Origin: Agrostemma githago
Lineage: Eukaryota; Streptophyta; Magnoliopsida; Caryophyllales; Caryophyllaceae
Direction of reading: 5' to 3'
NCBI GenBank assembly: GCA_958450325.1
Contig: OY288243.1
Coordinates: 67,998,606 to 68,062,605, forward strand
Length of the DNA: 64,000 bases
The position numbers and the translations under genes are program-made. This document shows, in pieces, positions 34,647 through 46,063 of this stretch. The notes beneath the pieces are model-generated. The model saw only the letters and a program-made list of their open reading frames with translations. It searched no databases and had not been told where the DNA came from. Every line of letters begins with the position of its first letter. The stretch's first letter is position 1.

Positions 34647-35477
34647 CCATTTATTTCTCTGATTCAATATTTCAATTTTTTTCATAATGTCGTTCCAATG
34701 CAAGGTGGTCACGATCCCACAAATTTCAGAATCAACAAAATCCGTCCAGATAATAGTCCGCATTATGAGAAAGTGGCTACGTACGTCCAAAAGGCCAGAT
34801 GTCGATCCGGAACAAATAGGCAAAAAACCGATAATTTACGGAGTTGAGCTCATCTTGGTGGATAGCACGGTAAGTATTTCCACCTAGTTAGTTTGAACCT
34901 TGATTTTAGTAGCAGTTTAATGGTATGATGTTATAAAAGATTTACAAAAGATTATTTTAGTTAGATGCACTATTTTACTTCTCTCGGGCAACATTGTCGA
35001 ATTCAACATGAATGAATAGGTGCTTATCCATCTTTTACAAAAAGTCGAGTAGACATTATAACGCTACAATTAGAGGACAGACTAATGAGTCGTGTATTCT
35101 TCTAAGAGCGTATTATAGTCCGACTCAGCCATGCCAAATGACGGATGTACACACTAATCATTGATATTTTAGAAATTTAAAAACGTATTGCTCATCATCG
35201 AGAAGTATGACCGAAAGTGCTCCGTCGCCCTCCATCTCACTAAGAGCATATTACATTATACAATACATATATTATAAACGCTTCAATCGGGAGGGAAGGA
35301 GTGAACTTGGGCACTGAGTTTCCTTAACTCATTATTTTCCTGTCATAGTACACTCCTGCTATAGCAACAGAAACAATTGCATTAATTATTGTTATTGTGC
35401 ATTTTCTAACATAATCGGTATTTCTTTGTACATAATCAAGGAGCCACAATTCAAGCATCAATCAAACAGAGATTAGT

Positions 35478-38400
35478 TGTAACACCCGCAAATTTCCTAA
35501 CTTTGTTATCTGTTTCATTACGATTATATCGTAACTCTGTAATATTTCGTCAACTACATTTTTTCCCATTTCGAGGTCTCTTTCATTATCGAGCCTAAAA
35601 TTATTTATTTTCATAAAAGGACTTTAATTATTCTATTTTTATTCGAAAACCCATTTAATTCTTTTCATCGCAAGTATGTTTAATTATTTTTGAGAAATCA
35701 TATTTTCTATGAATAATAGTTTTAAAATCGAGTTTGAACTATTTATTTTTCTAAAATTGCTCGATTTCATTTATAATTAATTTCTAGCTCAAAATATTTT
35801 ATTTCGAAAAATGGTTATTTAATTATTTTAATACGCGATTTCACAAATAATTATTTTCTAATGCATTTTAATCCGATTTCTTCGTGAATGATTATATTAT
35901 TTTACGAATCTTCTCTTATCGACTTGAGAAATATTTTCAGACACCTTTTATTAACACTACATATTATATTTATCCTATTTATTTTAATCGGAAGCTTATC
36001 ACATAGATTCGTTGTTTGTTCTTTCCATCTCAACCACCTCGTCTCTAGTTGAGTTAAGAGTCCTTGTAACTCGATTATTCCTATCTTTTAGCTTTCTAAT
36101 TTCTTTTATATATTCTCATTCATTCTAGTCTATTTTATTCACAACACAAGTCTTCTTTTCTCCTCTATGTTTTACGTTAAACTTTCTCCTTTTTGTTCAT
36201 CAATCCGATCCTAATTCGTCTCTAATTCTTTCTGATCTCGAGGGTAATTTAATTTCTCTTATTCGTTCTTCATCTCGTTTTCTCCTTTCTATTCACGTAT
36301 AATGTAGTTTTAATACCATATGTTTAATTATTTCGTAGGCTATCATGCTAGATCCGACGAAGATGATTATTTAATTGATTCGGATCTCGGTTAAGGTAAC
36401 ATTGACACGTTACTCGGTATTATGTGATATTATTGTTGTAGTTGCATGTATAGAAATTAGATTTTTGTTAAGACAATATATGTATGTCTCGTTTTTCATA
36501 ACAAAGACTTTAAGTCGTAAATTTTCACATGTTTCGTTATTTTAAATCGTTTTTACGAGATTTGCGAATAAGTCTTTCTTTTAATTATTTAAAAGTATTA
36601 TAAGGCCAAGACTAAAACATACACGTAATAATTAATTTCATAATTTTCGTGATTTTAAAGTATGAATTATCAACCGAAGATGTCTTAGCCTAGTGGTTAA
36701 GACTAGGTGCTCTGGAACAGTATGTTCCAGGTTCGAATCCCCTTCCCCAGTATTGTAATGCGACTAAGTGCGCTCTTCGATGACCAAAAAAAAGTATGAA
36801 TTATCAAATTGAAAGTTTTATTGTTTTTAAAAAGTTACAGCATGTTTCAGAATTTGTTAGTGTTTTTGTGTAAATTAATAATCTATTTTAAAGACTTTAC
36901 TTCCGAAAACTTTGAAAAGAGACTACTATTTATTTTTTTATTTTTTGAAATCTAGACTATTATTTATTTTAAGTCTACTTTATTGCTATTTAATTTCGTA
37001 AAATAATTCCAGGTGATTTGGTCACAATAAATTGTTTGTGAACAGGTGTCAAATTAATCCGCAAATATGTCAGTTGTGATAAGATCTAAATTGAAACATA
37101 GGTTAAACTTTGTATTTAATCTTTTTAATTTACCTACATAAACTATGGAGAGTCTATTTAATGTTTCCAATTGGATTTTATTTAAAATCAGTTTTTAAAC
37201 GTGTTTTATTAAAGAATTACAATCAATTGTCTAATTCTGACAGTTTTTAAACATATGAATAAAAGCCCATGTTTTATTTAGAATTTGGATTTTCTCCAGA
37301 AATAAAAGTTTTAACTAAGTTTCTAAAGTTTTTAACCCCACTAGTCTTACGTTGTTTTGATTTTTAATGATTTAATTACAAATTTTATAGTAAGACAATG
37401 CAATTCTGGAAAATCTGTCGATCTGTTATTTAAATACTTTTAATTACTTAAACTTCAATCTTTTTAGAAATGATTCTGATTTTGACTTTAATTGACTTTT
37501 AATCATGAATTATACATTTATATAATAAATATAATGTTTACGTCTCGAGGCCTAATATTAACTATTTTATATAACTCCTATTTTAATCAATTTTTATTTA
37601 TAATAGTACCTACTTTTGGAAAGTTATTATTTTAAGAAAAGTTCTATATTTATAAAGTTTTCTCTTTTAAGAACAAATATATTCCTATTGAATTTTGATT
37701 ATGACTTTGTTTTGGAGTCATGGAATAAGAGAAGTGTACGGGTAGAGTAATACAGTCTAGAGTATACGTTTTGCCATAAGCTATAAGGCTAGTGTATCCG
37801 AGCGGGATGCATTGGTTGTTGAACTGGGCATGTTCTTGTCCAGGAGTGTATGTTCATTTTGACCTTAAGCTCGTACCTCGCGTGTAAGACGCCATCGGGT
37901 TGAACTGGGCACATTTGGTGTTCCAGGAGGGGTGTGCATATTTACTTAAGCTAGGACCTCGCATTATAAGTCGCCGTCATATTATGGTTGAATAGCCTAG
38001 TTAGAGATTGAGGTTTGATTTGTTTGAACTAAGTTCTCGAAGCTAGTTTTTAGTATTCTCCTAATAAAAGTCTATTATGTTGCACTGATTCATATCCATA
38101 ACGTCGTTATTATTATTGGTTGATATTGACTTGCAGGTTGGCAATCATTTTGAATTATTTTACTATATCTTTTTAAACGTTTTCCATTTTGAACTTTTTT
38201 CATATAATAGTAATTATGCTTTAATGTCATGTAATATGGATGTCATGTAATATGGCTGGGAGAACGTCGTCGTTACTCCCCACTGAATTGTGGCTGTTAT
38301 GTTTATAACATGACAGGTATTTTGCTGCTGGGTTATGGGTGTAAGCTAGCGAGTAGCATGGATCCTACTCTACTTCATTTATATTAAATTTTGGATTGTT

Positions 38401-38560
38401 AAACCCATTTGGAAAATTTTTATTTTTAGCCCTTTTGTAAAAAGTGACCTTTGTATTGACTGACCGTTCTTTTAGTAAAATTTAGAACGTCGGTGTATTT
38501 TAATCCCAAATCTACAGTGTTTCCGCCACTGTATTGCGTTAGAATTTATAGGGGATTACA
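35478..38560 (+). mobile_element. Solo LTR inside the RPA-like gene
   Basis: A 3083-bp insertion beginning TGTAACACCCGC and ending GGGGATTACA, with a perfect 5-bp target duplication TTAGT (35473-35477 and 38561-38565). The termini resemble the Tekay LTRs at 376 and 17866. No coding sequence. It holds a SINE with its own target duplication, so the LTR is older than the SINE and younger than the Helitron gene. Confidence 0.86.
36674..36790 (+). mobile_element. tRNA-derived SINE with 17-bp target duplication
   Basis: A 117-bp unit with a Pol III A box (TTAGCCTAGTGGTTAAG, about 36686-36702) and B box (GGTTCGAATCC, 36730-36740), ending in an A-rich tail. It is flanked by perfect 17-bp direct repeats AAAGTATGAATTATCAA (36657-36673 and 36791-36807), proof of L1-type retrotransposition. 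It lacks a tRNA cloverleaf acceptor stem, so it is not a tRNA gene. Confidence 0.93.
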
Positions 38561-40013
38561 TTAGTAAATTTATCATGCTCAGTATTCGGAGAAATTTATA
38601 TCAGACATAATTCAAATTGTAAACCACTTCACGCAGAAAGATAGATCGGTTATAATACTGATGCATGTCAAACGCAATGTGTGGAAGGGTCTGAACTACA
38701 TATCTTCCGTTTGACTCAACAATTTTTTTTCTTTAATTAGTAAAGAACAGTTAATAATAGCAAATATTATTTCCGTCAGGTGAAATTAGTGTTACGACCC
38801 GTGATGGATCAAAGATTTTGGCCAACCCTAAAATTGAAGAGGTGTTAGCATTCCAGAGAACGTAAGTACATATCTCGCTTAATTTAGTATAGTTCATTCT
38901 CATGCGACGGTATAAATTAAGTACCCTTCGTTATTTCAGCTACCCAGCCTCGGATGGACCCAACAGATGGAAGACAGGTCTGCCAACCACATGCGACTCT
39001 CGCAGCATACTCACGAGAGCGAAGTGCAAGACACTAATAGAAATTAAAAATTGCCTAAAGGTACATGGTATTGTCCAGCACTCTTTATGTTATGTTACTA
39101 GCAACCCAGGTAAAAAAATGTACAGAATGAAAAAATTGAAACATTTAAATAATTGTAACTAAAAACAAACTTACGCAGGCTGGGGCATTTGTTACACTGG
39201 CTACCATTTACGAGATCGACACATCAAAAGATTGGTGCTACCCTTCATGCGGCGAGTGCAGGTTTAAAATGTCAGAGATGGAGGACGGAATGTGGTACTG
39301 TCAGACGAAAGGCTGTCGAGTTAATGGTCAAGGAATGAGGGAACCCATGTTGAGGTACAACAAAATACACCTCTTCTGAACATCCAATTTTTGTACCTAA
39401 CTATCACAATCAATTCTTTTAAACAGGTACAAGGTCAAATTCATCGTGTTCGACGACATATGTGAATTTGCGGACATTATCATTTGGGACGAACAAATGG
39501 CAAAACTTATTGGAAAGACAGCAAATGACCTACTATAAGAGAGAACGGTAAGAGTATGTCCTATCTCAAAGTTTAACATTACCTAAAAGTAACTACACAA
39601 CTAACATATCACATAAGTGTAGGACTCAAGCCCAAACGTTTTACCCCCACAAGAATTCAGTTCTATTATAGAGAAAGAATACCTTTTTAAAATAAGAATC
39701 ACACAAGATTTCAACATCAAACAAAATTCAAAGTGCTATGGAGTCGTAGAAATTTGTGAAGATGAAGCAAATAAGATGGAATGGAGAAACCTAATGTCTA
39801 CACAATCAACAACACATACGGTATTACACTAAACATTATCATAACCAACATCGCATATGACGATTCTGTGTGTGTGAGTAACAAAATAATATGTGAAGGC
39901 AGTGGAGGTGGCGATGACGGTGCAGGAAGTACTGCGCCGGTGTCAGTGGCATCAAAGAATCGTGTTGTGGAAATGGCAAATCACGATTTCACTACTCTTA
40001 TTATTAGTTAGTT

Positions 40014-40915
40014 GCTGAATAACAAATTTATATTATTATAAGTTAGACGCTCAATTGGGTTAATTCAAAATGCAATATAATAACAATACCAATTGCGTGT
40101 CAATTATTGACTCGAACGGAGCTTTAATGTTGGAATGTATTTCTGATACCACGCTGTCGGTCGAACCTGCCACCCCAAATGAGGCAGCCATGGGAAGAGC
40201 AATCTTACCAGTACAAGAAGACAACAAAGCTGCTACCAGTACCGGAAAAAAACCATTGGCGGGTGCAACATTTGAGAAGACCAACGATGCAGCGGAGGCG
40301 GTGGAGCCACGTACAATCAAATTCAGATAACCCAAGTAGAGGAAAAAAAAGACATGGGAAAGATCATATAGACTGCGTACAATCAAATTCAGATAACCCA
40401 GTATCGAACACAAGGAAGAGGACTGCCAGTCTAACAATCACAAGTTAAAGGGTGATTGATCCAGCATACACTCCCAGACAATTTTTTCTTTCAGTATTAA
40501 ACACCTTCTATTTATCTACAATTTATCTGATAAGTAGTCATTTCGATTAGATGATGTGGTAACACACCAGACCACCCCGTCTTCTCTAAGAGCATCACAC
40601 TTTTCCAATAAAATGGACGGATATGCAGGCACACCATACTTACCATCGGTTTTTGGTTATTGCTCATCATTGAGTGATATACGAAAATTTGCAGCCAGAT
40701 GAAACTTACCAGACACTTTGTTATTATTATTTTGATAATCCAAAACACCAGGCTTGGATAGATAGATGGCAGATGGTATGTCGAGGAGCAGTACTAACAA
40801 GAAAGCAGACCATTGAATCAATACCAACTTCAGTACAAAGATCCTTGCAGCGATGTACTCCGAAGGCGACTTCAAATTAGACGTAATCTATGATCCCTCA
40901 GACAACTTCAATTTT
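40014..40915 (+). other. Helitron interior after the RPA gene
   Basis: An open frame at 40070-40330 (Ala/Thr-rich) may be a leftover RPA 3' exon. The phrase TACAATCAAATTCAGATAACCCA occurs twice (about 40310 and 40378), a 68-base direct duplication. Otherwise no recognisable product. Confidence 0.35.
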
Positions 40916-41338
40916 AACCATAAAGAATTAATGCATACCCCTACCGGTCACACTAACATCAGCTATCAGAGTAAACACTTAAACCAAAGAACTAATAATT
41001 AACATTATTGTAGTTCTGTGGGAGCATCTTACTTCGAACCTCAGATTTAGGAATGACAGCAAGGGCGCTTTCAATGTCTTATAGTTGACTCACGTTTGTT
41101 GCTCATCATTGAGATCATTGCCTACTTATCAGTATTGCTCAGTTAACCATAAAGAATCAATGCATACCCTTACCGATCACACTAACATCAAGTCTCAGAG
41201 TAAACACTTCAACCAAAGGACTAATGATTAACATTATTGTAGTCCTCCAGGAGCATCTTACTTTGATCCTTGGATTTAGGAATGACAGCAAGGGCGCTTT
41301 CAATTACTTATAGTTGACTCATGTTTGTTGCTTATACA
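40916..41338 (+). repeat. 231-bp tandem duplication
   Basis: The segment starting AACCATAAAGAATTAATGCATACC at 40916 is repeated from 41147 (AACCATAAAGAATCAATGCATACC). Both contain GAATGACAGCAAGGGCGCTTT and TATAGTTGACTCA followed by TTTGTTGCT. Copies differ at roughly one base in ten, so the duplication is fairly old. Non-coding. Confidence 0.9.
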
Positions 41339-41447
41339 CATGATTGGCTGGGTCAGCTTACTATTGCTCACTGATGAAAACTTCGATAGATCATCTGCAA
41401 TATCATCATATTACAACATTAATAAAGTAACAAAATATACGACAATC

Positions 41448-41485
<38 letters not shown>

Positions 41486-42505
41486 CACTAACAACAATAA
41501 CACATGTAGTCGTATATTACAGTCGATCGTTTCCATCAGTTTAAGTTGCTACGTACAAATCCAAAATCAGATCACATATAAGATCAGTACAGTTAGAATC
41601 AGAAACAATATTTTCACTTATAGCAATTTTATTAATTTTTAACCAATATAGACACTATATAAACGACAGTGTATATTTAGAAGAATTATATAGGATTAGA
41701 ACAACATTTAGAATCCTCCTTTTCACTAACCAAATAACACAACTCATATATTTTCCCGCCTAAAGCTATCTACAACAAAAATAACAAAAAAATAGACCAA
41801 ATGAGCTAGGTGCAAATCGAACCCTTGACCTCATGTGTGTCACCCATCTCCTCTCTAACTACACTCTAACATCTTACTGATTTAAATATCACTATATCAC
41901 ACATAAAGCTATACACCACAGAAAGTATGTAATTAAGGAAATTTGATTGATTACATTGATTACGAAAATCACATGTTTTAAATGGAAGATATCACATACA
42001 ATATTTAATATGGAATGTATGATCAAATTATGATTATCAAACGTATGATCAATTACAATATTATAATAAACATTAAGTATGATCAAAATAGTTATGATTA
42101 TTATTGTATATCTTTCTGATCATACTCGAAAATCATATATTAACATCGATATAAAATTTAGTACTATATAAAAATGGAATATATATTCCGATTGCTCTTA
42201 CAAATCCTGATACATAGTAAGAACTCACCGAAATCTCTATATACTACTCTAAGACAATAACAGTTACTAACATTTTCCTCAAAAATACACTAATTTAAAT
42301 TGAAAAGTAAAAGAACATTTCACTAATAAATTCGCAAACTATTCATTTTCATTAATGTTAAAGAAATTGACAAAAAAAACTTCTTTTTATGAAAATAATT
42401 AGATAAATTTTAAAATATGATGTCATTAACCTTGAGAAAAAAATCAGTTATCTAAAAAATTTATTTTTGAAATGAGCTATTTACTTTAACTTTTACAAAG
42501 ATATA
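41339..42505. other. AT-rich Helitron interior with TA microsatellite and a SINE-like B box
   Basis: Contains a (TA)n run at 41452-41483. At about 41810-41872 the minus strand reads GGGTTCGATTTGCACC with a weak A-box-like GTAGTTAGAGAGG, suggesting a decayed tRNA-related SINE. No gene is seen. Confidence 0.4.
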
Positions 42506-42708
42506 CTCTCCCCGTCCCAATGAATTCTTATTCCATATTGGGGCGTCTCAATGAATTCTTTGCCTTTCTATTTTAGAAATGTTTATATATATATATATAT
42601 ATGTAATTTGACCTCCTCATGAATTTGGCTTCACATGTCACTTCATCATTGGACATTTTCCTCTTTGTGCCAAAAGCAAAGGCAAACAATTCATGGGGAC
42701 GGAAGGAA
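42506..42708 (-). mobile_element. Stowaway-like MITE with CCCAATGAATT termini
   Basis: CTCTCCCCGTCCCAATGAATTC at the left and, in reverse complement, TTCCTTCCGTCCCCATGAATTG at the right; TA flanks. The same family as the MITE at 59727, in the opposite orientation (shared GGGGCGTCTCAATGAATT, CTATTTTAGAAATG and TTTTGGCACA-like blocks). The centre holds a (TA)n run. Confidence 0.75.
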
Positions 42709-43042
42709 TATATACTCACTCGATACCACTAAGATCTTCTCATTTATTCAAATGTGAAGAGTTATACCAAAAAAGAAAGTGAAGAAATTTACGAAAAAGG
42801 AAAAGAAAAAGGAAAAGTGGAAGCTTTCAATGAAACGAAGGTAGTATATTTTCATTAATTACACGTTATTTAATACTCCGTGCATTTCAAGACATTACTC
42901 AAATATTTTGATTAGTTTTGCGATTTAAAAAATATTTTCCTATTTCTAAATTATACAGTCGATAAATAGTAAAAATAAAATAACAAATTTTTTATTTTAA
43001 ATCTTAAATGAAATATTCTATAAGATAAATATAATATAAATA

Positions 43043-43070
43043 CCGTGCATTTGCACGGGGTCTATACTAG
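43043..43070 (+). other. Helitron 3' terminus: hairpin and CTAG
   Basis: CCGTGCATTTGCACGG forms a 6-bp stem with a 4-base loop, followed after 8 bases by CTAG and host T. This is the textbook plant Helitron end, where the hairpin signals termination of rolling-circle replication. Confidence 0.85.
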
Positions 43071-43405
43071 TATAATTTAATAGAATAAATGAGAATTTGA
43101 GTCTTGCATGCATATAAATTCAAATAAAAGGTAATTAATTCAAACTAAAATTCTGAACTCTAATGAAACAAGAAAACCAGTCCAAAATTCAAATAAATCA
43201 ACTGCATAAGGTTAGATAAAGCTGAAATAAAGTAGCCCACCACCATTAGTTTTTACTCCATGAAATCACAATCAGTAATAACTTCCAACTACTAAGATAA
43301 ACTACCCACAAGTTGAATAAAAACAACAGTAAACTGCCAACAAAACATAACTAAAACCTAATTCTTCACACTATATATATATATAACATACTACATACTA
43401 AAAAC
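43071..43405. other. Spacer/promoter region before RPA-like gene 2
   Basis: Non-coding AT-rich sequence after the Helitron end. A TATATATATATATAAC stretch near 43372 is a possible core promoter for the gene that follows. Confidence 0.4.
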
Positions 43406-44599
43406 ATGTACAAACACAAAAAAAAGCAAGTCAACATGGAAAACAGAAACAATGAATTATTTCAGTCATTCAATGAGGGTCGAGTCGTTCGTATATGGAA
43501 AGGAGACCCTATCAGTTTACAAAATCAGCAATCTGCATCTCTAGAAATTTTAATGGTAGATAAAAACGTAAGTGATATTTGTCTCATTTGTTGCATTTTA
43601 TCTTTATAATATAATTATATACTAACTTAATTTCCAATTTATATGGATCAATGATGCAAGCTACAATTCTTTATGCAACTACACATCCACATGAAAGAAG
43701 TTTCAATGAAGGAAAAGTCTACCGAGTGAAGAATTTCAAGTTAGTACCCAATTATGCAAGGGAAGCAGCCACACCTCACAGATGGCGATTTCTGATTCGT
43801 CCAATGACAATTACAGAAGAAATTCAAAATGAAGAAATTCCAACTTTTGGTTACAACTTTGAATCCTTTCAAAATTTGATTAGCGGTAACTTCAGTGGAC
43901 GACCTTATCTAGGTATACTACAAAAATTTTGTTGTAAACAATATTGAGCTTATGAATTTAATTTTTAATATAAGTGTTTTAAAAGATAATTTTCTGCAGA
44001 TATTGTTGCTCAAGTGGAAGAGTACAGAGTGCTACTCAACAGTAGTTGCTCGGTTTATGGTACAAACATTTCAATGTGGGTATGGGGAAAACATGTTGAA
44101 GATATCAAGATAATGGTTGAAGATTCAAAATTTTACACCGAAAAGCCAATTATAGTGTGTCAGTGTGTGCAAAGGATTCCATATCACGGTACATAACTAC
44201 ATAAATTACAAACCATTACATTCCAAGATTAGTAGTAGGTATTTTATATCTTTAAAAGTGCAGGTGAAATACGATTAACAACAAAAGATGCAACGAAGAT
44301 TTACTTCCAACCAGATGTACCAGAAGTGAATGAATTAATTGCTAGGTAAGATTTATTCAAATACAAACATTAAAATTATCGTCAGCTCATGTTATATTAT
44401 TGTAATAAAATTATATTATGACTATAAAAACAGAAATGCAAATCGTGGAGCAGCACTCAGGGACATCACTAAGGCAACATGGAAGCACATAAAAGAAGAT
44501 GAAGAATACGAGGAAGTTAGAAACATGGGAAGAAAAAGGATAAGGGTTGGGACTGTCAACATAGATGAAAATGAAGAAAATCAGGGGAATGCAAACTGA
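43406..44599 (+). CDS. RPA70-like protein, DBD-A/B type, five exons, no zinc domain
   Basis: Probable ssDNA-binding protein. Exon 1 43406-43567 (start MYKHKKKQ or MENRNNELFQS at 43436; FNEGRVVRIWKGDP, SLEILMVDKN). Exon 2 ends 43912 (ATILYATTHPHERSFNEG, VYRVKNFKLVPNYAR, RWRFLIRPMT). Exons 44000-44188 (DIVAQVEEYRVL, SMWVWGKHVEDI, IIVCQCVQRIPYHG), 44264-44345 (EIRLTTKDATKIYF) and 44434-44599. The joins 2/3, 3/4 and 4/5 are GT-AG and in frame with no stop. Only the first intron lacks a clear AG: the best protein join starts at GGATCAATG near 43644. Unlike full RPA70 it ends in an acidic/basic tail without the four-Cys DBD-C. It lies outside the Helitron to its left and may belong with the RepHel Helitron to its right. 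Confidence 0.68.
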
Positions 44600-46063
44600 G
44601 GACGTGGCAAAACTAATTTCATTATTGTTTTAATGCTAGAATTAACAGACTTTTTGATGTTGTTTTATTTTAATTTCAGACCTTTTCTGCTGTTGTTTTA
44701 ATTTGGCATTTTTTAAATAGTATTGACAATTGCGGAGTTTCATTTTAAACTTTATTAAAAGAAGATCAAGCATTAGTTAGTATATACTTGCATTATTATC
44801 ATGTTCAACAGGTTGCACAGCTAGATGAAAGACAGAAGACAGTTCAGATGGCACAAAGACACAAGATAACAGAAAGTTCAGATGAGAAGGCAGCGTTCAA
44901 AGAATCAGAAGACAGTATTCAACAAAGATTCAAAAATTTTCAGAAGTAAACAACCAGATTTTAACAGAGTACTAGGCTATTTTATGGTCCAATGTCGTAT
45001 TTGTATTACGAAGTTCAGTGTTTAGACGTACTATTTTAATTCACTTGCAGAATCAATGTTATGTTATAAAGTATTATGATGTTCAGTAGATTTCACAGCT
45101 AGATAACATAGGAAAGAAACTTCAGATTGTGGATGTTAATTACTTTTTGGTCAATCCATATTGTATTACTACACTATCAACTAAAAATCACCATCTATTC
45201 TAATAAAATTAGCCACTTATTATTTTGTTCTATTTATGAAAGATCGTAAGTGCTCATTAAATTTAAATCAGGAATTAATGCATTAAAAAAAACTAAATTC
45301 CAACCACTTAACCTATTTTTTTTACTAGATAAAAAATTACCAACTCACAGTAATATAAAGGCAGATTAAAGTCAATGATGCAGTAATTCAATTTTACATA
45401 GGAGCCGTTAGTTTTATTTTAAACAAAGTACAAAGAAGATAAAACAGGCACGCAGAAATGTGGACTTATCTAATAACATGTATTCTTCAGCATTAATATG
45501 AAAAAGATATTCCAATGTTCGTATTATGAGAAGGTGGCTATGCATATGATTGAAATAATTCATGTTCTAAACTAAATGTCAGAATAAATCTTTTATATTT
45601 CATAGTAATATGTCAAAGAATATTTACTTAGTATTTTGCACTAAACTAATTAGAATTAGAGTTGAATTCATACTAATTTTGTATGCTTGGTTCATATTTT
45701 ACTAAATAAAAATTTATCAACTCACAATAACATAGAGGTTGATTAAAGTCAGCAATTCAATTTTAGATAGGAGACATTAAGTTTATTTAAAACGAAGTAC
45801 AAAAAAGATAAGAGAAACAGGAAAGTTGAGGTTGACTTATCTTATAGCATGTATTCTGGATCATTGATATATAAAAAAGATCAGTCCCACCACTTTAGTA
45901 ATTTCCATTGCCTCTCATGATCTCAACTTCCATGTCTCTTATAATCCATGATGCCCATGTCCTCAAATTTGACCCATGAAAAAAAAATTATATATACATA
46001 GAAGATGGTTAGATCAGAATTCAAATTCAAAAAACCCAAAATTCTAAGTTTGTGTAGAAAAAA
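44600..46063. other. Intergenic region between RPA-like genes with a direct repeat
   Basis: No gene. About 170 bases at 45340-45510 recur at 45719-45885 (ATAAGTCAACC-like block; ATTCAATTTTA-ATAGGAG, AAGTACAAAGAAGATAA, AGCATGTATTCT), with around 20 percent divergence. The second copy lies about 180 bases before the ATG of RPA-like gene 3 and may carry its promoter. Confidence 0.6.

Larger units (their letters stand above)
34687..40013 (+). pseudogene. RPA70-like single-strand DNA-binding protein gene (Helitron-borne, interrupted)
   Basis: RPA large subunits bind ssDNA by OB folds; plant Helitrons often carry RPA-like genes. Exon 1 (34687-34869) has VQIIVRIMRKWLR and YGVELILVDS, an OB-fold start. 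Exon 2 begins 35441 (ATIQASIKQR) but is split by a 3.1-kb solo LTR. After it DRSVIILMHVKRNVWKGLNY, then exons near 38780-38861, 38940-39060, 39179-39354 and from 39427 (GEISVTTRDGSKILANP; VTLATIYEIDTSKDWCYP). The zinc-binding DBD-C is plain: CYPSCGEC and WYCQTKGC give the four Cys. A TAA follows KLIGKTANDLL; a further intron leads to FKIRITQDFN. The tail is low-complexity to 40013. Splice phases fail at two junctions. Dead in this copy. Confidence 0.8.
34351..43070 (+). mobile_element. Probable complete Helitron carrying an RPA-like gene
   Basis: Helitrons begin with TC, end with CTRR after a short hairpin, and insert between A and T without target duplication. Here A (34350) precedes TCTTTTATTTATATATAAAAG, and at the other end CCGTGC-ATTT-GCACGG (43043-43058) is followed by a CTAG end at 43070 and then T. 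Enclosed are an RPA70-like gene (34687-40013), a solo LTR (35478-38560) with a SINE, a 231-bp tandem duplication, and a MITE. There is no Rep or helicase inside, so it is non-autonomous. The 3' end is convincing; the 5' end is chosen by form alone. Confidence 0.62.

Noticed and set aside
34429..34686. Short frame ending in Ile-Tyr repeats
   Set aside because: Produced by the (TA)n tract; the RPA-like frame starts at 34687.
36674..36790. tRNA gene
   Set aside because: A and B boxes are present, but there is no acceptor-stem pairing; the A-tail and 17-bp target duplication show a SINE.
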